In this document: piece after piece, positions 34,025 to 43,002 of the stretch
How the letters are laid out: each line of letters opens with the position of its first letter
Numbering within the stretch: the first letter of the stretch is position 1
NCBI RefSeq assembly: GCF_003254705.1
Contig: NZ_QFYR01000003.1
Span: forward strand, 124,001 to 188,000
DNA length: 64,000 nucleotides
From: Phenylobacterium deserti
GTDB lineage: Bacteria > Pseudomonadota > Alphaproteobacteria > Caulobacterales > Caulobacteraceae
Direction: 5' to 3'
Program-made: the position numbers and the translations under genes
Notes under the pieces: generated by a model
The model's input: the letters and a program-made list of their open reading frames with translations, nothing else
Database searches by the model: none
Told to the model about the DNA's origin: nothing

Positions 34025-34051
34025 GCGACAGGCCAGACACACGCCTGTCGC
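34025..34051. promoter_or_regulatory. Inverted repeat between divergent oxygenase genes
   Basis: Perfect 8-bp arms GCGACAGG (34025-34032) and CCTGTCGC (34044-34051), spacer 11 bases, in the 120-bp gap between the divergent cupin-like and DUF6445 genes. Spacing (19 bp between arm centres) is that of a dimeric regulator, so it is a candidate operator for both. Confidence 0.5.
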
Positions 34052-34111
34052 GGCGCTTCAGTATCACGGAATGGCTCCAAGTCCGGGGCTAGTTCGCGCG
34101 TAGAGTTTCCA

Positions 34112-34834
34112 ATGGCGTCCCCCACCTTCGGCCTCAACACCCGCCCCGCTTTCGACCTGCAGTTGTTGGGCGAGGAACGTGAGCCGGTGCTGGTGGTGGA
34201 CAGGGTGCTGCAGGAGCCGCAGCGTCTGGTCGACTACGCCGCTGAGACCGCGAGCTTCGATCCCGTAATCCCGGGGCGGAACGGCTATCCGGGCGTTCGC
34301 TCGCCGGCGCCCCTTGGCTATGTGCGCGATGTGGTCACCGCCCTGCGTCCTGCGATCGATCAGGTGTTCGGGCTTGAGGGCGTCGCTGCGCCGGCGCGGG
34401 CCGAATGCTCCCTGTCCATCGTGACCCTGCCGCCGGACCAACTGCTTCCCGCCCAGCGGATGCCGCACGTTGACACCGTCGACCCGCTGCAGTTTGCGGT
34501 GCTGCACTACCTCTGCTCGGACGCCTTCGACGGCACCGCCTTCTACCGCCATCGCTCGACGGGCTTCGAGACCATCACCCCGGAGCGCGAAGCGCCGTTC
34601 CACGCCCGACTGGACAGCGAGGTGGCCGCCTGTCCGCCGCCGCCCGCCTATGTGTCCGGCGACACCGAGCTGTTCGCCCAGACGGGCAGGGTGGAGGCCC
34701 GCTTCGACCGCCTGGTGGTCTATCGCAGCCGCCTGCTGCACTCCGGCCAGATCGATCCCCAGGCTCAGCTCAGCCCCGATCCGCGCAAGGGCCGGCTCAC
34801 GGCCAACATCTTCCTGAACTACCGCGCCCTCTGA
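34112..34834 (+). CDS. DUF6445 family 2OG-Fe(II) oxygenase-like protein
   Basis: 240 aa from the ATG at 34112. QRMPHVDTVDPLQFA gives HxD and YRSRLLHSGQID the distal His, then RLTANIFLNYR supplies the Arg that binds 2-oxoglutarate. DUF6445 proteins often sit near TonB receptors and tryptophan-halogenase genes in Caulobacterales and Xanthomonadales. Divergent from the cupin-like gene. Reaction unknown, probably hydroxylation of a peptide or sugar ligand. Confidence 0.75.
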   Translation: MASPTFGLNTRPAFDLQLLGEEREPVLVVDRVLQEPQRLVDYAAETASFDPVIPGRNGYPGVRSPAPLGYVRDVVTALRPAIDQVFGLEGVAAPARAECSLSIVTLPPDQLLPAQRMPHVDTVDPLQFAVLHYLCSDAFDGTAFYRHRSTGFETITPEREAPFHARLDSEVAACPPPPAYVSGDTELFAQTGRVEARFDRLVVYRSRLLHSGQIDPQAQLSPDPRKGRLTANIFLNYRAL

Positions 34835-34840
34835 CGCGCA

Positions 34841-34874
34841 AAAGAAAAGCGCGCCGTCCCGGAGGACGGCGCGC
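34841..34874 (-). terminator. Intrinsic terminator of TonB-dependent receptor 1
   Basis: On the minus strand an 11-bp perfect stem GCGCGCCGTCC with a four-base loop is followed by TTTTCTTTT. Arms lie at 34849-34859 and 34864-34874. It closes the receptor gene that ends at 34904. Confidence 0.9.
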
Positions 34875-34903
34875 CAGTCAGACAGCCTTCTTCAGGCCGC
34901 GGC

Positions 34904-37900
34904 TTACCAGGTGCCGCGGATGCTGAAGGTGTAGCGACGATCGTACAGGTGCCACGAACGGGCGCCCGTCAGCAGTTCGTCGTTCAGCACCGAGCTGGTG
35001 CGCAGCGTGTTCGCCAGCAGGTTCACGCCTTGCACGCCCACCTTGATGTGGTCGTTGACGGTGTAGAAGACCGACGCGTCGAGCGTGCCGTAGTCTTCCT
35101 GCATGATCGGCGCGTAAGGCACGATCACGTCGCGCACCGTCAGCAGGTACTTCGAACGCCAGTTGTAAGCCGCGCGCACCGACAGCGGACCCTTCTCGTA
35201 GAAGGGTGTGATGTTGAAGGTGTGCTTGGACAGGCCTTGCAGCGGCAGAACGGCGATGTCGACGTTCGTCCGGTTGCCGCTCGTCACCAGCGGGTCGGTG
35301 TTCGACAGGGCGCTTTGGTTCACCCCTTCGGACTCGACGTAGGTGTAGTTGGCGTTCAGGCCCAGACCGCTGAACAGACCCGGCAGGAAGTCGTAGGTCT
35401 GCTGGTAGGCCAGTTCGAAGCCCTTCACCTTGCCGGTGCCTTCGGAGTTCACCGGTTGGGTGATGATGCCTTCGAAGGTCGCGCCGTTGTTCGTGAAGCT
35501 CGAACGCGACAGGCCGCTGATGACCACGTCCTTCAGGCTCTTGTGGAACAGCGACAGGGTGAGCTGACCCACCTTGGAGAAGTACCACTCGAACGAAGCA
35601 TCGAGGTTCAGCGCCTGCATCGGCTTCAGCTGCGGGTTGCCCGCTTGCCAGTTAAGCCCTTGCAGGGTGCCGTTGACGATGTCCTGCGCGTTACCGCCCA
35701 GGTTGATGTTGTAGTAGTTGCGCAGCAGGCCGACGTCCGGCGGCGTGATCGACTTCGACACGCCCAGACGAACCAGCTTACCGCCGCCGAAGTCGACCCT
35801 CATGTTGAAGCTCGGCAGGACGAAGTCGTAGCTGGTGGACTGGCTGTTCTCCACCACGGCGCCGTTGGCGAACGCGCGGGCCTGGTTACGAACCGCCGCC
35901 GGCAGCTCGCAGAACGGGGTCAGGGTCTGGCCCGGATCCAGCACGCGGGTGCAGTCGGCTTCGCTGGCGAAGTTCGAAAGGCCGAACGACTGGAAGCCGC
36001 GCGATTCACGTTCGTACTTGGTGTAGCGGACGCCGATGTTGCCGGTGATGTTGATGCCGTTCTCGAACCGGTGGCCGTAACGCAGCATGGCGTAGGCGGC
36101 CTTGTTCGTTTCCTGCATCGGGTTGACTTCACCCGGCAGGAACGGCGTCCCAGCAATCACGCCCGGACGTTGGGCAAGCGGCAGCCAGTAAGCGTTTTCG
36201 GAGTACGGACGCCACTCGTTGGCGAGCAGGGTGCCGAGTTCGCGATAAAGGCCGTGGTAAACCTCGACCGGGTTCGCCGCGAAGTGCAGGCGAGGCTGGC
36301 CGTTGATCGCCGACGGAACTTCGCCGCGCATGAAGTTATCGAACGCCCAGGGCTCGAAGTACTGCGTGACGGGCGCGCCGCCGCCCACCGGGCTGCCTTG
36401 CGGGTTCGGCACGCCGTCCACGGGATCGGACAGCCACACCGGGCCGCCGCCGCCCCACTGCTCGCTGATACGGCCCCAGTTGTAGGTGGTGAACTGGGTG
36501 TTCAGCTCGCGATCGGCCCACCGCACGCCCGTGCGGACGGAGCGGAGGAAGCCGTCTTCGTCCGGGAACTTGTATTCCACGTCGAAGCGGACCGCGTCTT
36601 GCTCGGCCGAGCTTTCCTCATAGTGGTCCATGAGGGCGCGCGGGAAGTTGTTGTACGGCGAGGTGAAGCTGTTGTTGGGCGGGTTGAAATAGGTTGGGCA
36701 GGTGTCCGTACCCGGCGGGGGGCAGGTGGGAACCACGCCGTTGTTGGACGGGGGCAGGAAGGTGATGAGCGGGATGTCGTTGCCGCGCATCTCGATTTGG
36801 GCGTTCTGGTAGGTGGAATTCCACCAAGCCGCGTCGAGGTTCCGAACCTTGGCCTTCACGTGCTGCAGGTCGAGGTTGAACGACCAGGCCTCCGTCGGCG
36901 TCCACTTGAAGTTGAAGCCGATGTCGGTGTTGCCCGTACGCTGGTCAACGCCACGCGTGGTGTTGTTGCTTTGCAAGCCGTAGATCGGCGTGCGCGCATC
37001 GACGCCTTGGTTCTGGTCGTCACGCCAGCCGGTGTTGCCCGAGATGACGCCGTTGGTGAACAGGCCATCGTCGCCGAATTCCAGGGTCGTGCCCGCCACG
37101 CCGAACGAGTCGCCGTTGGACGTCACGTTGTCCGTCGTGATTTCGAGCGCGTGCTCCGTCCAAGCCTGCCGGGCTTCCGAGCGGAGGAACTGCAGGGTGG
37201 CGACCATGGTCCGGTCATTGTTGCGCCATTGCGCGGCCGCGCCGTAGCCCTGACGGGTGCGGTTGAACTCTTGCTGCTGGTTCACAGCGCCCCGCGGCAG
37301 ATAAACCTGGCGGGTGCCGGGCGGCAGCGGAGCATCAGTGCGCGGGATCAACTGCCCTTGGGCGTCCAGGCCGCGCAGGGCCCAGTCGGAGATCTTCTGG
37401 CCGTCCGAACGGGTAGCCAGTTCGGAGTGGACATAGTTCAGCAGCAGGCCGAACTCGCCGGCGCTGGAGTCCCAACGGTTGGAATAGAGCAGCGACCCGG
37501 TCGGCTTACCCTTCTTGCGGAAGTCGCCGTAGCTGTACTCGAGCGAGCCGGCGATCAGTTGGCCGGCTTGGTCGAACGGAACCCGCGTGCGCAGGTTCAC
37601 GGTGCCGGCCGTACCGCCTTCGATCATGTCGGCGGACTGGTTCTTGAACACGTCGACGCCGCCCATCAGCTCGGACGGGACGTCCTGGAAGCTGAGGCCT
37701 TGGCCGCTGGTGGCGCTGAACGCGTCGCGGCCGTTGAACTCGCCGCGAACGAAGGTCAGGCCGCGGATCACGACGCCGGAGCCTTCGACCGAGAAGTGGT
37801 CCGGGTCGTTGCCGGCGGCGAAGCGGTCGATGGACACGCCAGGCACGCGCGACAGCGCTTCGGTCACGGAGCGGTCGGGCAGGGCGCCGATGTCGTCGGC

Positions 37901-38152
37901 GGTGATGGAGTCGACGAAGACTTCCGCGTTCTGCTTGATCGACTGGGCGTTCTGCAGGCTGGCGCGGATGCCGGTGACGACGACTTCTTCGACTTCGCCT
38001 TCAGGAGCCTGCGTCGCGTTGACGTTGGCCGTTTGAGCGAAAGCCGCGCCGCCGGTCATGGCGGCTAGAACAATGGCGGAGGCGCCGCAGCGCAGCGCAT
38101 ACGCCAGCTGGCCCCGCGAATACTCGCGAGGCGAATCAAAACCTTTGGACAC
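34904..38152 (-). CDS. TonB-dependent outer-membrane receptor 1 (large)
   Basis: 1082 aa (minus strand, GTG start with GGGGAGGA upstream). A signal peptide ends at AFA-Q near residue 40. The TonB box-like EEVVVTGIRASL is followed by the plug domain (SITADDIGALPDRSVTEALSRVPGVSIDR, VVIRGLTFVRGEFNGR) and a long beta-barrel that ends in TFSIRGTW with the terminal aromatic residue. The length and the VVVTG-RASL plug are of the type found for plant-glycan or peptide-like substrates in Caulobacteraceae. It imports ligands using TonB/ExbBD energy. Divergent from four halogenase-like genes across a 308-bp regulatory gap. Confidence 0.9.
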   Translation of the reverse strand: MSKGFDSPREYSRGQLAYALRCGASAIVLAAMTGGAAFAQTANVNATQAPEGEVEEVVVTGIRASLQNAQSIKQNAEVFVDSITADDIGALPDRSVTEALSRVPGVSIDRFAAGNDPDHFSVEGSGVVIRGLTFVRGEFNGRDAFSATSGQGLSFQDVPSELMGGVDVFKNQSADMIEGGTAGTVNLRTRVPFDQAGQLIAGSLEYSYGDFRKKGKPTGSLLYSNRWDSSAGEFGLLLNYVHSELATRSDGQKISDWALRGLDAQGQLIPRTDAPLPPGTRQVYLPRGAVNQQQEFNRTRQGYGAAAQWRNNDRTMVATLQFLRSEARQAWTEHALEITTDNVTSNGDSFGVAGTTLEFGDDGLFTNGVISGNTGWRDDQNQGVDARTPIYGLQSNNTTRGVDQRTGNTDIGFNFKWTPTEAWSFNLDLQHVKAKVRNLDAAWWNSTYQNAQIEMRGNDIPLITFLPPSNNGVVPTCPPPGTDTCPTYFNPPNNSFTSPYNNFPRALMDHYEESSAEQDAVRFDVEYKFPDEDGFLRSVRTGVRWADRELNTQFTTYNWGRISEQWGGGGPVWLSDPVDGVPNPQGSPVGGGAPVTQYFEPWAFDNFMRGEVPSAINGQPRLHFAANPVEVYHGLYRELGTLLANEWRPYSENAYWLPLAQRPGVIAGTPFLPGEVNPMQETNKAAYAMLRYGHRFENGINITGNIGVRYTKYERESRGFQSFGLSNFASEADCTRVLDPGQTLTPFCELPAAVRNQARAFANGAVVENSQSTSYDFVLPSFNMRVDFGGGKLVRLGVSKSITPPDVGLLRNYYNINLGGNAQDIVNGTLQGLNWQAGNPQLKPMQALNLDASFEWYFSKVGQLTLSLFHKSLKDVVISGLSRSSFTNNGATFEGIITQPVNSEGTGKVKGFELAYQQTYDFLPGLFSGLGLNANYTYVESEGVNQSALSNTDPLVTSGNRTNVDIAVLPLQGLSKHTFNITPFYEKGPLSVRAAYNWRSKYLLTVRDVIVPYAPIMQEDYGTLDASVFYTVNDHIKVGVQGVNLLANTLRTSSVLNDELLTGARSWHLYDRRYTFSIRGTW

Positions 38153-38193
38153 TCTTCCTCCCCTTTTTCAGTGACGCTAAACCGTCATGGACG

Positions 38194-38213
38194 GAATGAC
38201 ATCGCTGTCATTC
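38194..38213. promoter_or_regulatory. LacI-type palindrome upstream of receptor 1
   Basis: GAATGACATCGCTGTCATTC: symmetric in nine of ten positions, with the central CG typical of LacI/GalR operators. It lies 42 bp before the receptor start and 247 bp before the first halogenase-like gene. Candidate operator for sugar control; other promoter boxes in the gap are not clear. Confidence 0.6.
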
Positions 38214-38460
38214 TGCACGTTCCGTTTATCGTCGCCAGGATGGTTGCGCTACCATCGTTGAAGTTCAAGCGGTTAGAAGAGGGTCGCCCCACAAAAGCCG
38301 AGGACAGTGCGACATTGCTGCAACGGGTCCGCAACGCAGGCGCGTAGACCGGCAGCCGAAATCTACTTTCGAGGGAAAACCAATGTTCCGTCGTCTTTAG
38401 CGGGTGCGGTAGTCTAAGGCCACGCCTGAAAAGCATCAAAAAGTAATAGGTTTCGAGGGA

Positions 38461-39963
38461 ATGCCTGATTCTACTGTGAGAACAGTCGTTATCGTCGGCG
38501 GCGGCACCGCCGGCTGGATGACGGCTGCGGCCATTGCTCAAGCCCTCGGGCCGCACGTCGCGATCCGGCTCGTTGAGTCATCCGAGATCGGCACTGTCGG
38601 TGTGGGCGAGGCCACCATTCCCCACATCCGCGCCTTCAACGCCAAGCTAGGGCTCGACGAAGCCGAGTTCATGCGCAGCACCCAGGCGACCTTTAAGCTG
38701 GGGATCGAGTTCCGCGACTGGGGACGTCCGGGCGACTCCTACATCCACCCTTTCGGAGCTTTCGGCCCGGATCTCGGCGAGATCGGCTTCCATCAGCACT
38801 GGCTGCGCCTGCGCGCCGAAGGCTTGGAGACCTCCATCGAGGCCTTCTCCGCGCCGATCGTCATCTCGCGGCTCGGGCGCTTCGCCCATCCGTCCGCCGA
38901 CCCGCGCGCCCTGCTGTCGACCTTCTCCTACGCTTATCACTTTGACGCGGGTCTCTACGCGGCCTTCCTGCGCCGCTACGCCGAAGAGCGCGGCGTGCAG
39001 CGAACCGATGCGCGGGTCGCAGACGTCCGCTTGCGCGGCGCTGACGGCTTCATCGATGCGATCGTCCTGGACACTGGCGAGCAGGTCAGCGGCGACCTCT
39101 TCGTCGATTGCAGCGGCTTTCGTGGCCTGTTGATCGAACAGGCGCTCAAGGCGGGCTACGAGTCCTGGGCCCACTGGCTTCCTTGTGATCGCGCCGTCGC
39201 GGCGCCGTGCCATGCCCAGGAGCCGGCGACGCCGCTCACCCGCTCCACAGCGCTGGACGCCGGCTGGGCCTGGCGCATCCCGCTGCAGCACCGCGTCGGC
39301 AACGGCTATGTCTACTGCAGCGATTTCATCTCCGACGAAGAGGCCGAAGCCACCCTGCTGTCGCGGCTCGAATCCGAGCCGCTCGCCGACCCGCGCCGCC
39401 TGCGCTTTCAGGCGGGCCGTCGACGCAAGCAGTGGAGCCGCAACTGCGTAGCCATCGGCCTGTCCAGCGGGTTCTTGGAGCCACTGGAGTCCACCAGCAT
39501 CTACTTGATCCAGGCCGCTATTGGTCACCTGATCAGCCTGTTTCCTGATGGCTCCTGGGACCCGGTCGACGAGACCGAGTTCAACCGGCTGATGGAGCTG
39601 GAGTTGGAGCGTGTCCGCGACTTCCTGATCCTCCACTACCGGGCGACCCAGAGACCCGGCGCCTTCTGGGACGCGCGTCGCCAGATGGCGATCCCCGACT
39701 CGTTGGCCTACAAGCTCGCCCTCTTCGAGGAGCGCGGGGCCGTGGTTCGGTACAAGGATGGACTGTTTCAGGAGCCCAGCTGGCTCGCCGTCTATTTTGG
39801 CCAACACGTCAGCCCAACCGGCTTCAACCCCTTGAGCGCCGGCCTTCCCGCCGAAGCCCTCCGCCGCGAGTTCGCCGGCATCGAGCAGGCGATCCGACGG
39901 CAGGCCGAGGCCCTGCAGCCGCACGAAAGCTATGTGGCCCAGCTCTGTGCGGTCGGCGCCTGA
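38461..39963 (+). CDS. Flavin-dependent tryptophan-halogenase-like protein 1
   Basis: 500 aa. GGGTAGW (13-19) binds [12 protein letters not shown] (46-54) is the second signature, Lys79 in TFKLGIEF is the catalytic lysine of PrnA/RebH, WAWRIPLQ is the WxWxIP motif and PLESTSIYL carries the active-site Glu-Ser. All residues needed for halogenation of an indole or phenol are present. Family members next to TonB receptors (for example BrvH from Brevundimonas and Xanthomonas enzymes) act on free indoles poorly, so natural substrates are unknown. First of four tandem genes. Confidence 0.9.
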   Translation: MPDSTVRTVVIVGGGTAGWMTAAAIAQALGPHVAIRLVESSEIGTVGVGEATIPHIRAFNAKLGLDEAEFMRSTQATFKLGIEFRDWGRPGDSYIHPFGAFGPDLGEIGFHQHWLRLRAEGLETSIEAFSAPIVISRLGRFAHPSADPRALLSTFSYAYHFDAGLYAAFLRRYAEERGVQRTDARVADVRLRGADGFIDAIVLDTGEQVSGDLFVDCSGFRGLLIEQALKAGYESWAHWLPCDRAVAAPCHAQEPATPLTRSTALDAGWAWRIPLQHRVGNGYVYCSDFISDEEAEATLLSRLESEPLADPRRLRFQAGRRRKQWSRNCVAIGLSSGFLEPLESTSIYLIQAAIGHLISLFPDGSWDPVDETEFNRLMELELERVRDFLILHYRATQRPGAFWDARRQMAIPDSLAYKLALFEERGAVVRYKDGLFQEPSWLAVYFGQHVSPTGFNPLSAGLPAEALRREFAGIEQAIRRQAEALQPHESYVAQLCAVGA

Positions 39964-39965
39964 TC

Positions 39966-41465
39966 GTGACGCAGTCGCCAGCAGAGATCCGCCGCATCCT
40001 TGTGGTCGGCGGCGGGATCGCCGGGTGGTCCGCCGCCACGGCCCTCGCCCGCACGGTGCGCGGCCGGGCGAGCATTGGCGTCGTCGAGACCGATGAGGAT
40101 CTCGGCGAGCCGCTCGCCATAGCTTGCCGTCCCGACGCCGCCGAGTTCCATGCGATGCTGGGGCTGGACGAGGCGAGTATTCTGCGCGGCGCGCAGGGCG
40201 CCTACAGCCTCGGCGAGCGCATGATCGGGTTCGGCGGGGAGGGCGCGGCCTACTTCCGTCCTTTCGCGGACTTGGGCGCACCGCTGGACGGCGCGTCCTT
40301 CCACCAGCTGCTGTTGCGTCGACGCAGGCAGGGACGGCCGGAGGTCGCCGACGCCTACAGCCTGAACGCCGTGGCCGCCGAACTCGGCCGCTTCGCCAAG
40401 CCGGGGCCAAACGAGCGATCTGTGCTGTCCACCCTGCGCTACGGGTTCAATCTGGACGGCCGCCGATACGCTGCAGGCCTGCGTGCTTTTGCCGAAAGCC
40501 TGGGGGTGACGCCCCTGCGCGGCGCCTTGGCCAAGGCGGAAGCGACCGCGACCGGCATCGCCGCCGTCGTGCTTGAAGGGGGCGAGCGCCTGGAGGCGGA
40601 TCTCTTCCTCGACTGCACCGGCCCTGCGTCACGCCTGTTGGGCGAGGCGCTCGCGGTGCCCGTCGAAAGCTGGGCCGCGGATCTTCCTTTCGACAGCCAG
40701 GCCGAAACACTGGTCCCTGAGGCCGCATCCAGCCGTGCGTTCAATGTGAGCGAGGCGGCCGCGTGGGGCTGGCGGCGGGACACGCCGCTGCAGGGCGCCG
40801 TCGCACGGCGGATCGTCTACGCCTCCGCTCACCTGGACGACGCGCAGGTCCTGCAGGCTCTGCCCGCTAGCGGCGCGGTGCGCAGGTCCAAGCTCGCGTT
40901 CGGGCGACGCCGTCTGGCTTGGGCCCGCAACTGCGTCGCCATCGGGCCGTCGGCTGGATCTGCCGGGCCGCTGGATCTTGGCCTGACGCTGACGCACAAG
41001 GCGATCCGGCGACTTCTGGAGCTCTTCCCGACGCTTGGCGGGTATGAGGCCGCACGAGCGGAGTTCAACAGGCGAGCGGACGAAGAGATGGCGCGAGTGC
41101 GTGACGCCGCCCTGCTGCCGCTGGTGCTCAATGGACGGGGCGGTGAACCCGCCTGGGCCGCCGCGCGCGAGACGCCTCAGCCGGAGACGCTGGCCTACCG
41201 CCTCTCGCTGTGGAACAGCCGTGGCGGCGTGATCAGCTTCGACGAAGAACCCGTGCCCGAGTCCGACTGGATCGCCGTGCTGCTGGGGCAAGGCCCTGCG
41301 CCGCGCCGGGGTGACGTGCTCGCGGAATCCGCGATGGACGACGCAGCCCTGGCTGATCGGCTGGGCGCGATGCGTCGGGCGATCCGCCAGGGCGCCGAAC
41401 AGATGCCAACCCATGACGTGTTCCTGACCAGGAGCGGCGCCGCGGCAGGTGGAGCGGGACGATGA
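39966..41465 (+). CDS. Degenerate halogenase-like flavoprotein 2
   Basis: 499 aa from a GTG. FAD motif GGGIAGW is retained, but the GVGEATIP motif is replaced by [10 protein letters not shown], the catalytic lysine position is Ser81 (GAYSLGERM), WxWxIP becomes [10 protein letters not shown] and the LESTS motif becomes GPLDLGLTL. It is therefore not expected to halogenate. It still aligns along its whole length with its neighbours and is tightly coupled (two bases after gene 1; ATGA into gene 3), so it may be a partner subunit, a flavin oxidase or a regulatory paralogue. Confidence 0.8.
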   Translation: MTQSPAEIRRILVVGGGIAGWSAATALARTVRGRASIGVVETDEDLGEPLAIACRPDAAEFHAMLGLDEASILRGAQGAYSLGERMIGFGGEGAAYFRPFADLGAPLDGASFHQLLLRRRRQGRPEVADAYSLNAVAAELGRFAKPGPNERSVLSTLRYGFNLDGRRYAAGLRAFAESLGVTPLRGALAKAEATATGIAAVVLEGGERLEADLFLDCTGPASRLLGEALAVPVESWAADLPFDSQAETLVPEAASSRAFNVSEAAAWGWRRDTPLQGAVARRIVYASAHLDDAQVLQALPASGAVRRSKLAFGRRRLAWARNCVAIGPSAGSAGPLDLGLTLTHKAIRRLLELFPTLGGYEAARAEFNRRADEEMARVRDAALLPLVLNGRGGEPAWAAARETPQPETLAYRLSLWNSRGGVISFDEEPVPESDWIAVLLGQGPAPRRGDVLAESAMDDAALADRLGAMRRAIRQGAEQMPTHDVFLTRSGAAAGGAGR

Positions 41466-42994
41466 ACCCCCAGACCTCTCTGCGCCGGGTCGTGATCGTC
41501 GGCGGCGGAACAGCCGGCTGGATGGCGGCGGCGGCGCTGTCCCGCCTGCGCCGCAACGGCCAGACCGAGATCACCCTGATCGAGTCCGACGAGATCGGCA
41601 CGGTGGGGGTGGGCGAGGCGACCATACCGCCCATCCAAACCTTCAACGCGCTGATCGGGCTGGACGAAGCCGACTTCCTGCGCCGCACCCAGGGCACCTT
41701 CAAGGTCGGCATCGAGTTCCGGGATTTCACCCGCCTCGGCCACAGCTACATCCATCCGTTCGGCGAGTTCGGCGCCGACATGGAAGCCATAAAATTCCAT
41801 CAGTTCTGGCTGAAACTTCAGAAACTCGGCCGCACGCCCGGCATCGATGCTTACAACCTTTGCGCCATGGCCGCGGCCCTGGGTCGGTTCGAGAAGCCCC
41901 GCAGCGATCGTCCGCCGGGCCCGCTCTCGTCCCTGACCTACGCCTACCACTTCGACGCGGGGCTCTACGCCCGCTACCTCCGCGATCTGTCGGAGCCGCG
42001 GGGGGTCGTGCGGCGGGAAGGCCGGGTGGTGGACGTCTCCCTTCGCGGCGAAGACGGCCACATTGAGAGCGTCACGCTTGAGGGCGGGCTGAAGGTCGAG
42101 GGTGACCTCTTCATTGACTGCTCCGGCTTCCGCGGCTTGCTGATGGAGCAGGCGCTCGGAACGGGCTACGAGGACTGGACTCACTGGCTGCCCTGCGACC
42201 GCGCGGTCGCGGTGCCGTGCGAGGGCGCGGCCGCCCCGACCCCATACACCCGCGCCACCGCGCGCATCGCTGGCTGGCAGTGGCGCATCCCCCTGCAGCA
42301 CCGGATTGGCAACGGCTACGTCTACTCCAGCGCCCACATCAGCGATGATGAGGCCGCCGCCACTCTCCTCGCGAACCTGGACGGCAAGCCGCTGGCCGAC
42401 CCGCGGCCGCTGCGCTTCACCACGGGCGTCCGGAAGAAGGCCTGGAACCGCAACTGCGTCGCCCTGGGGCTCGCCTCGGGCTTCATGGAGCCCCTCGAGT
42501 CCACCTCGATCCACCTGATCCAGAATGGGGTGGCTCGCCTTCTGTCGTTGTTCCCGGATGGGGGCGGCGTCGATCCGGTGGAAATCGAGGAGTACAACCG
42601 CGTCAGCTACGGCCAGTGGTGCGCCATCCGCGACTTCATCATCCTGCACTACCACGCCACCCAGCGGGACGATTCCGAGTTCTGGCGTCACTGCGGCACG
42701 ATGCCGATCCCCGACAGCCTGCAGCGCAAGCTCGACCTTTGGCGGGGCAAGGGGCGTGTGTTCCGCTACGACGACGAGCTGTTCGGTGAGTCGAGCTGGA
42801 TCGCCGTGCTGCTGGGCCAGGTCGGCTTGCCGCAGGGCTATGATCCTCTCGCCGACACCCTTCCGGTGGAAGAGGTCGACTACAACCTGCAGCGGATGCG
42901 CCAGTACGTGCGTCGCGTGGCCGAGGCCATGCCGACGCACGAGGCCTTCATCCGCAGCTATTGCCCCGCCCAGCCCATCGCGGCCCGGCCCTGA
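41462..42994 (+). CDS. Flavin-dependent tryptophan-halogenase-like protein 3
   Basis: 510 aa, ATGA overlap with gene 2. GGGTAGW at 14-20, GVGEATIP near 49, Lys81 in [17 protein letters not shown] near 268 and PLESTSIHL near 345 are all intact. It is closest by eye to genes 1 and 4. Probably takes FADH2 from an unlinked flavin reductase, none being seen in the window. Confidence 0.9.
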   Translation: MNPQTSLRRVVIVGGGTAGWMAAAALSRLRRNGQTEITLIESDEIGTVGVGEATIPPIQTFNALIGLDEADFLRRTQGTFKVGIEFRDFTRLGHSYIHPFGEFGADMEAIKFHQFWLKLQKLGRTPGIDAYNLCAMAAALGRFEKPRSDRPPGPLSSLTYAYHFDAGLYARYLRDLSEPRGVVRREGRVVDVSLRGEDGHIESVTLEGGLKVEGDLFIDCSGFRGLLMEQALGTGYEDWTHWLPCDRAVAVPCEGAAAPTPYTRATARIAGWQWRIPLQHRIGNGYVYSSAHISDDEAAATLLANLDGKPLADPRPLRFTTGVRKKAWNRNCVALGLASGFMEPLESTSIHLIQNGVARLLSLFPDGGGVDPVEIEEYNRVSYGQWCAIRDFIILHYHATQRDDSEFWRHCGTMPIPDSLQRKLDLWRGKGRVFRYDDELFGESSWIAVLLGQVGLPQGYDPLADTLPVEEVDYNLQRMRQYVRRVAEAMPTHEAFIRSYCPAQPIAARP

Positions 42995-43002
42995 GGAACA
43001 CC

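Noticed and set aside
34949-38068. Very long open frame on the plus strand opposite TonB receptor 1
   Set aside because: It mirrors the receptor's codon pattern in high-GC DNA; composition is Arg/Val/Ala/Gly biased, no domains, no ribosome site.
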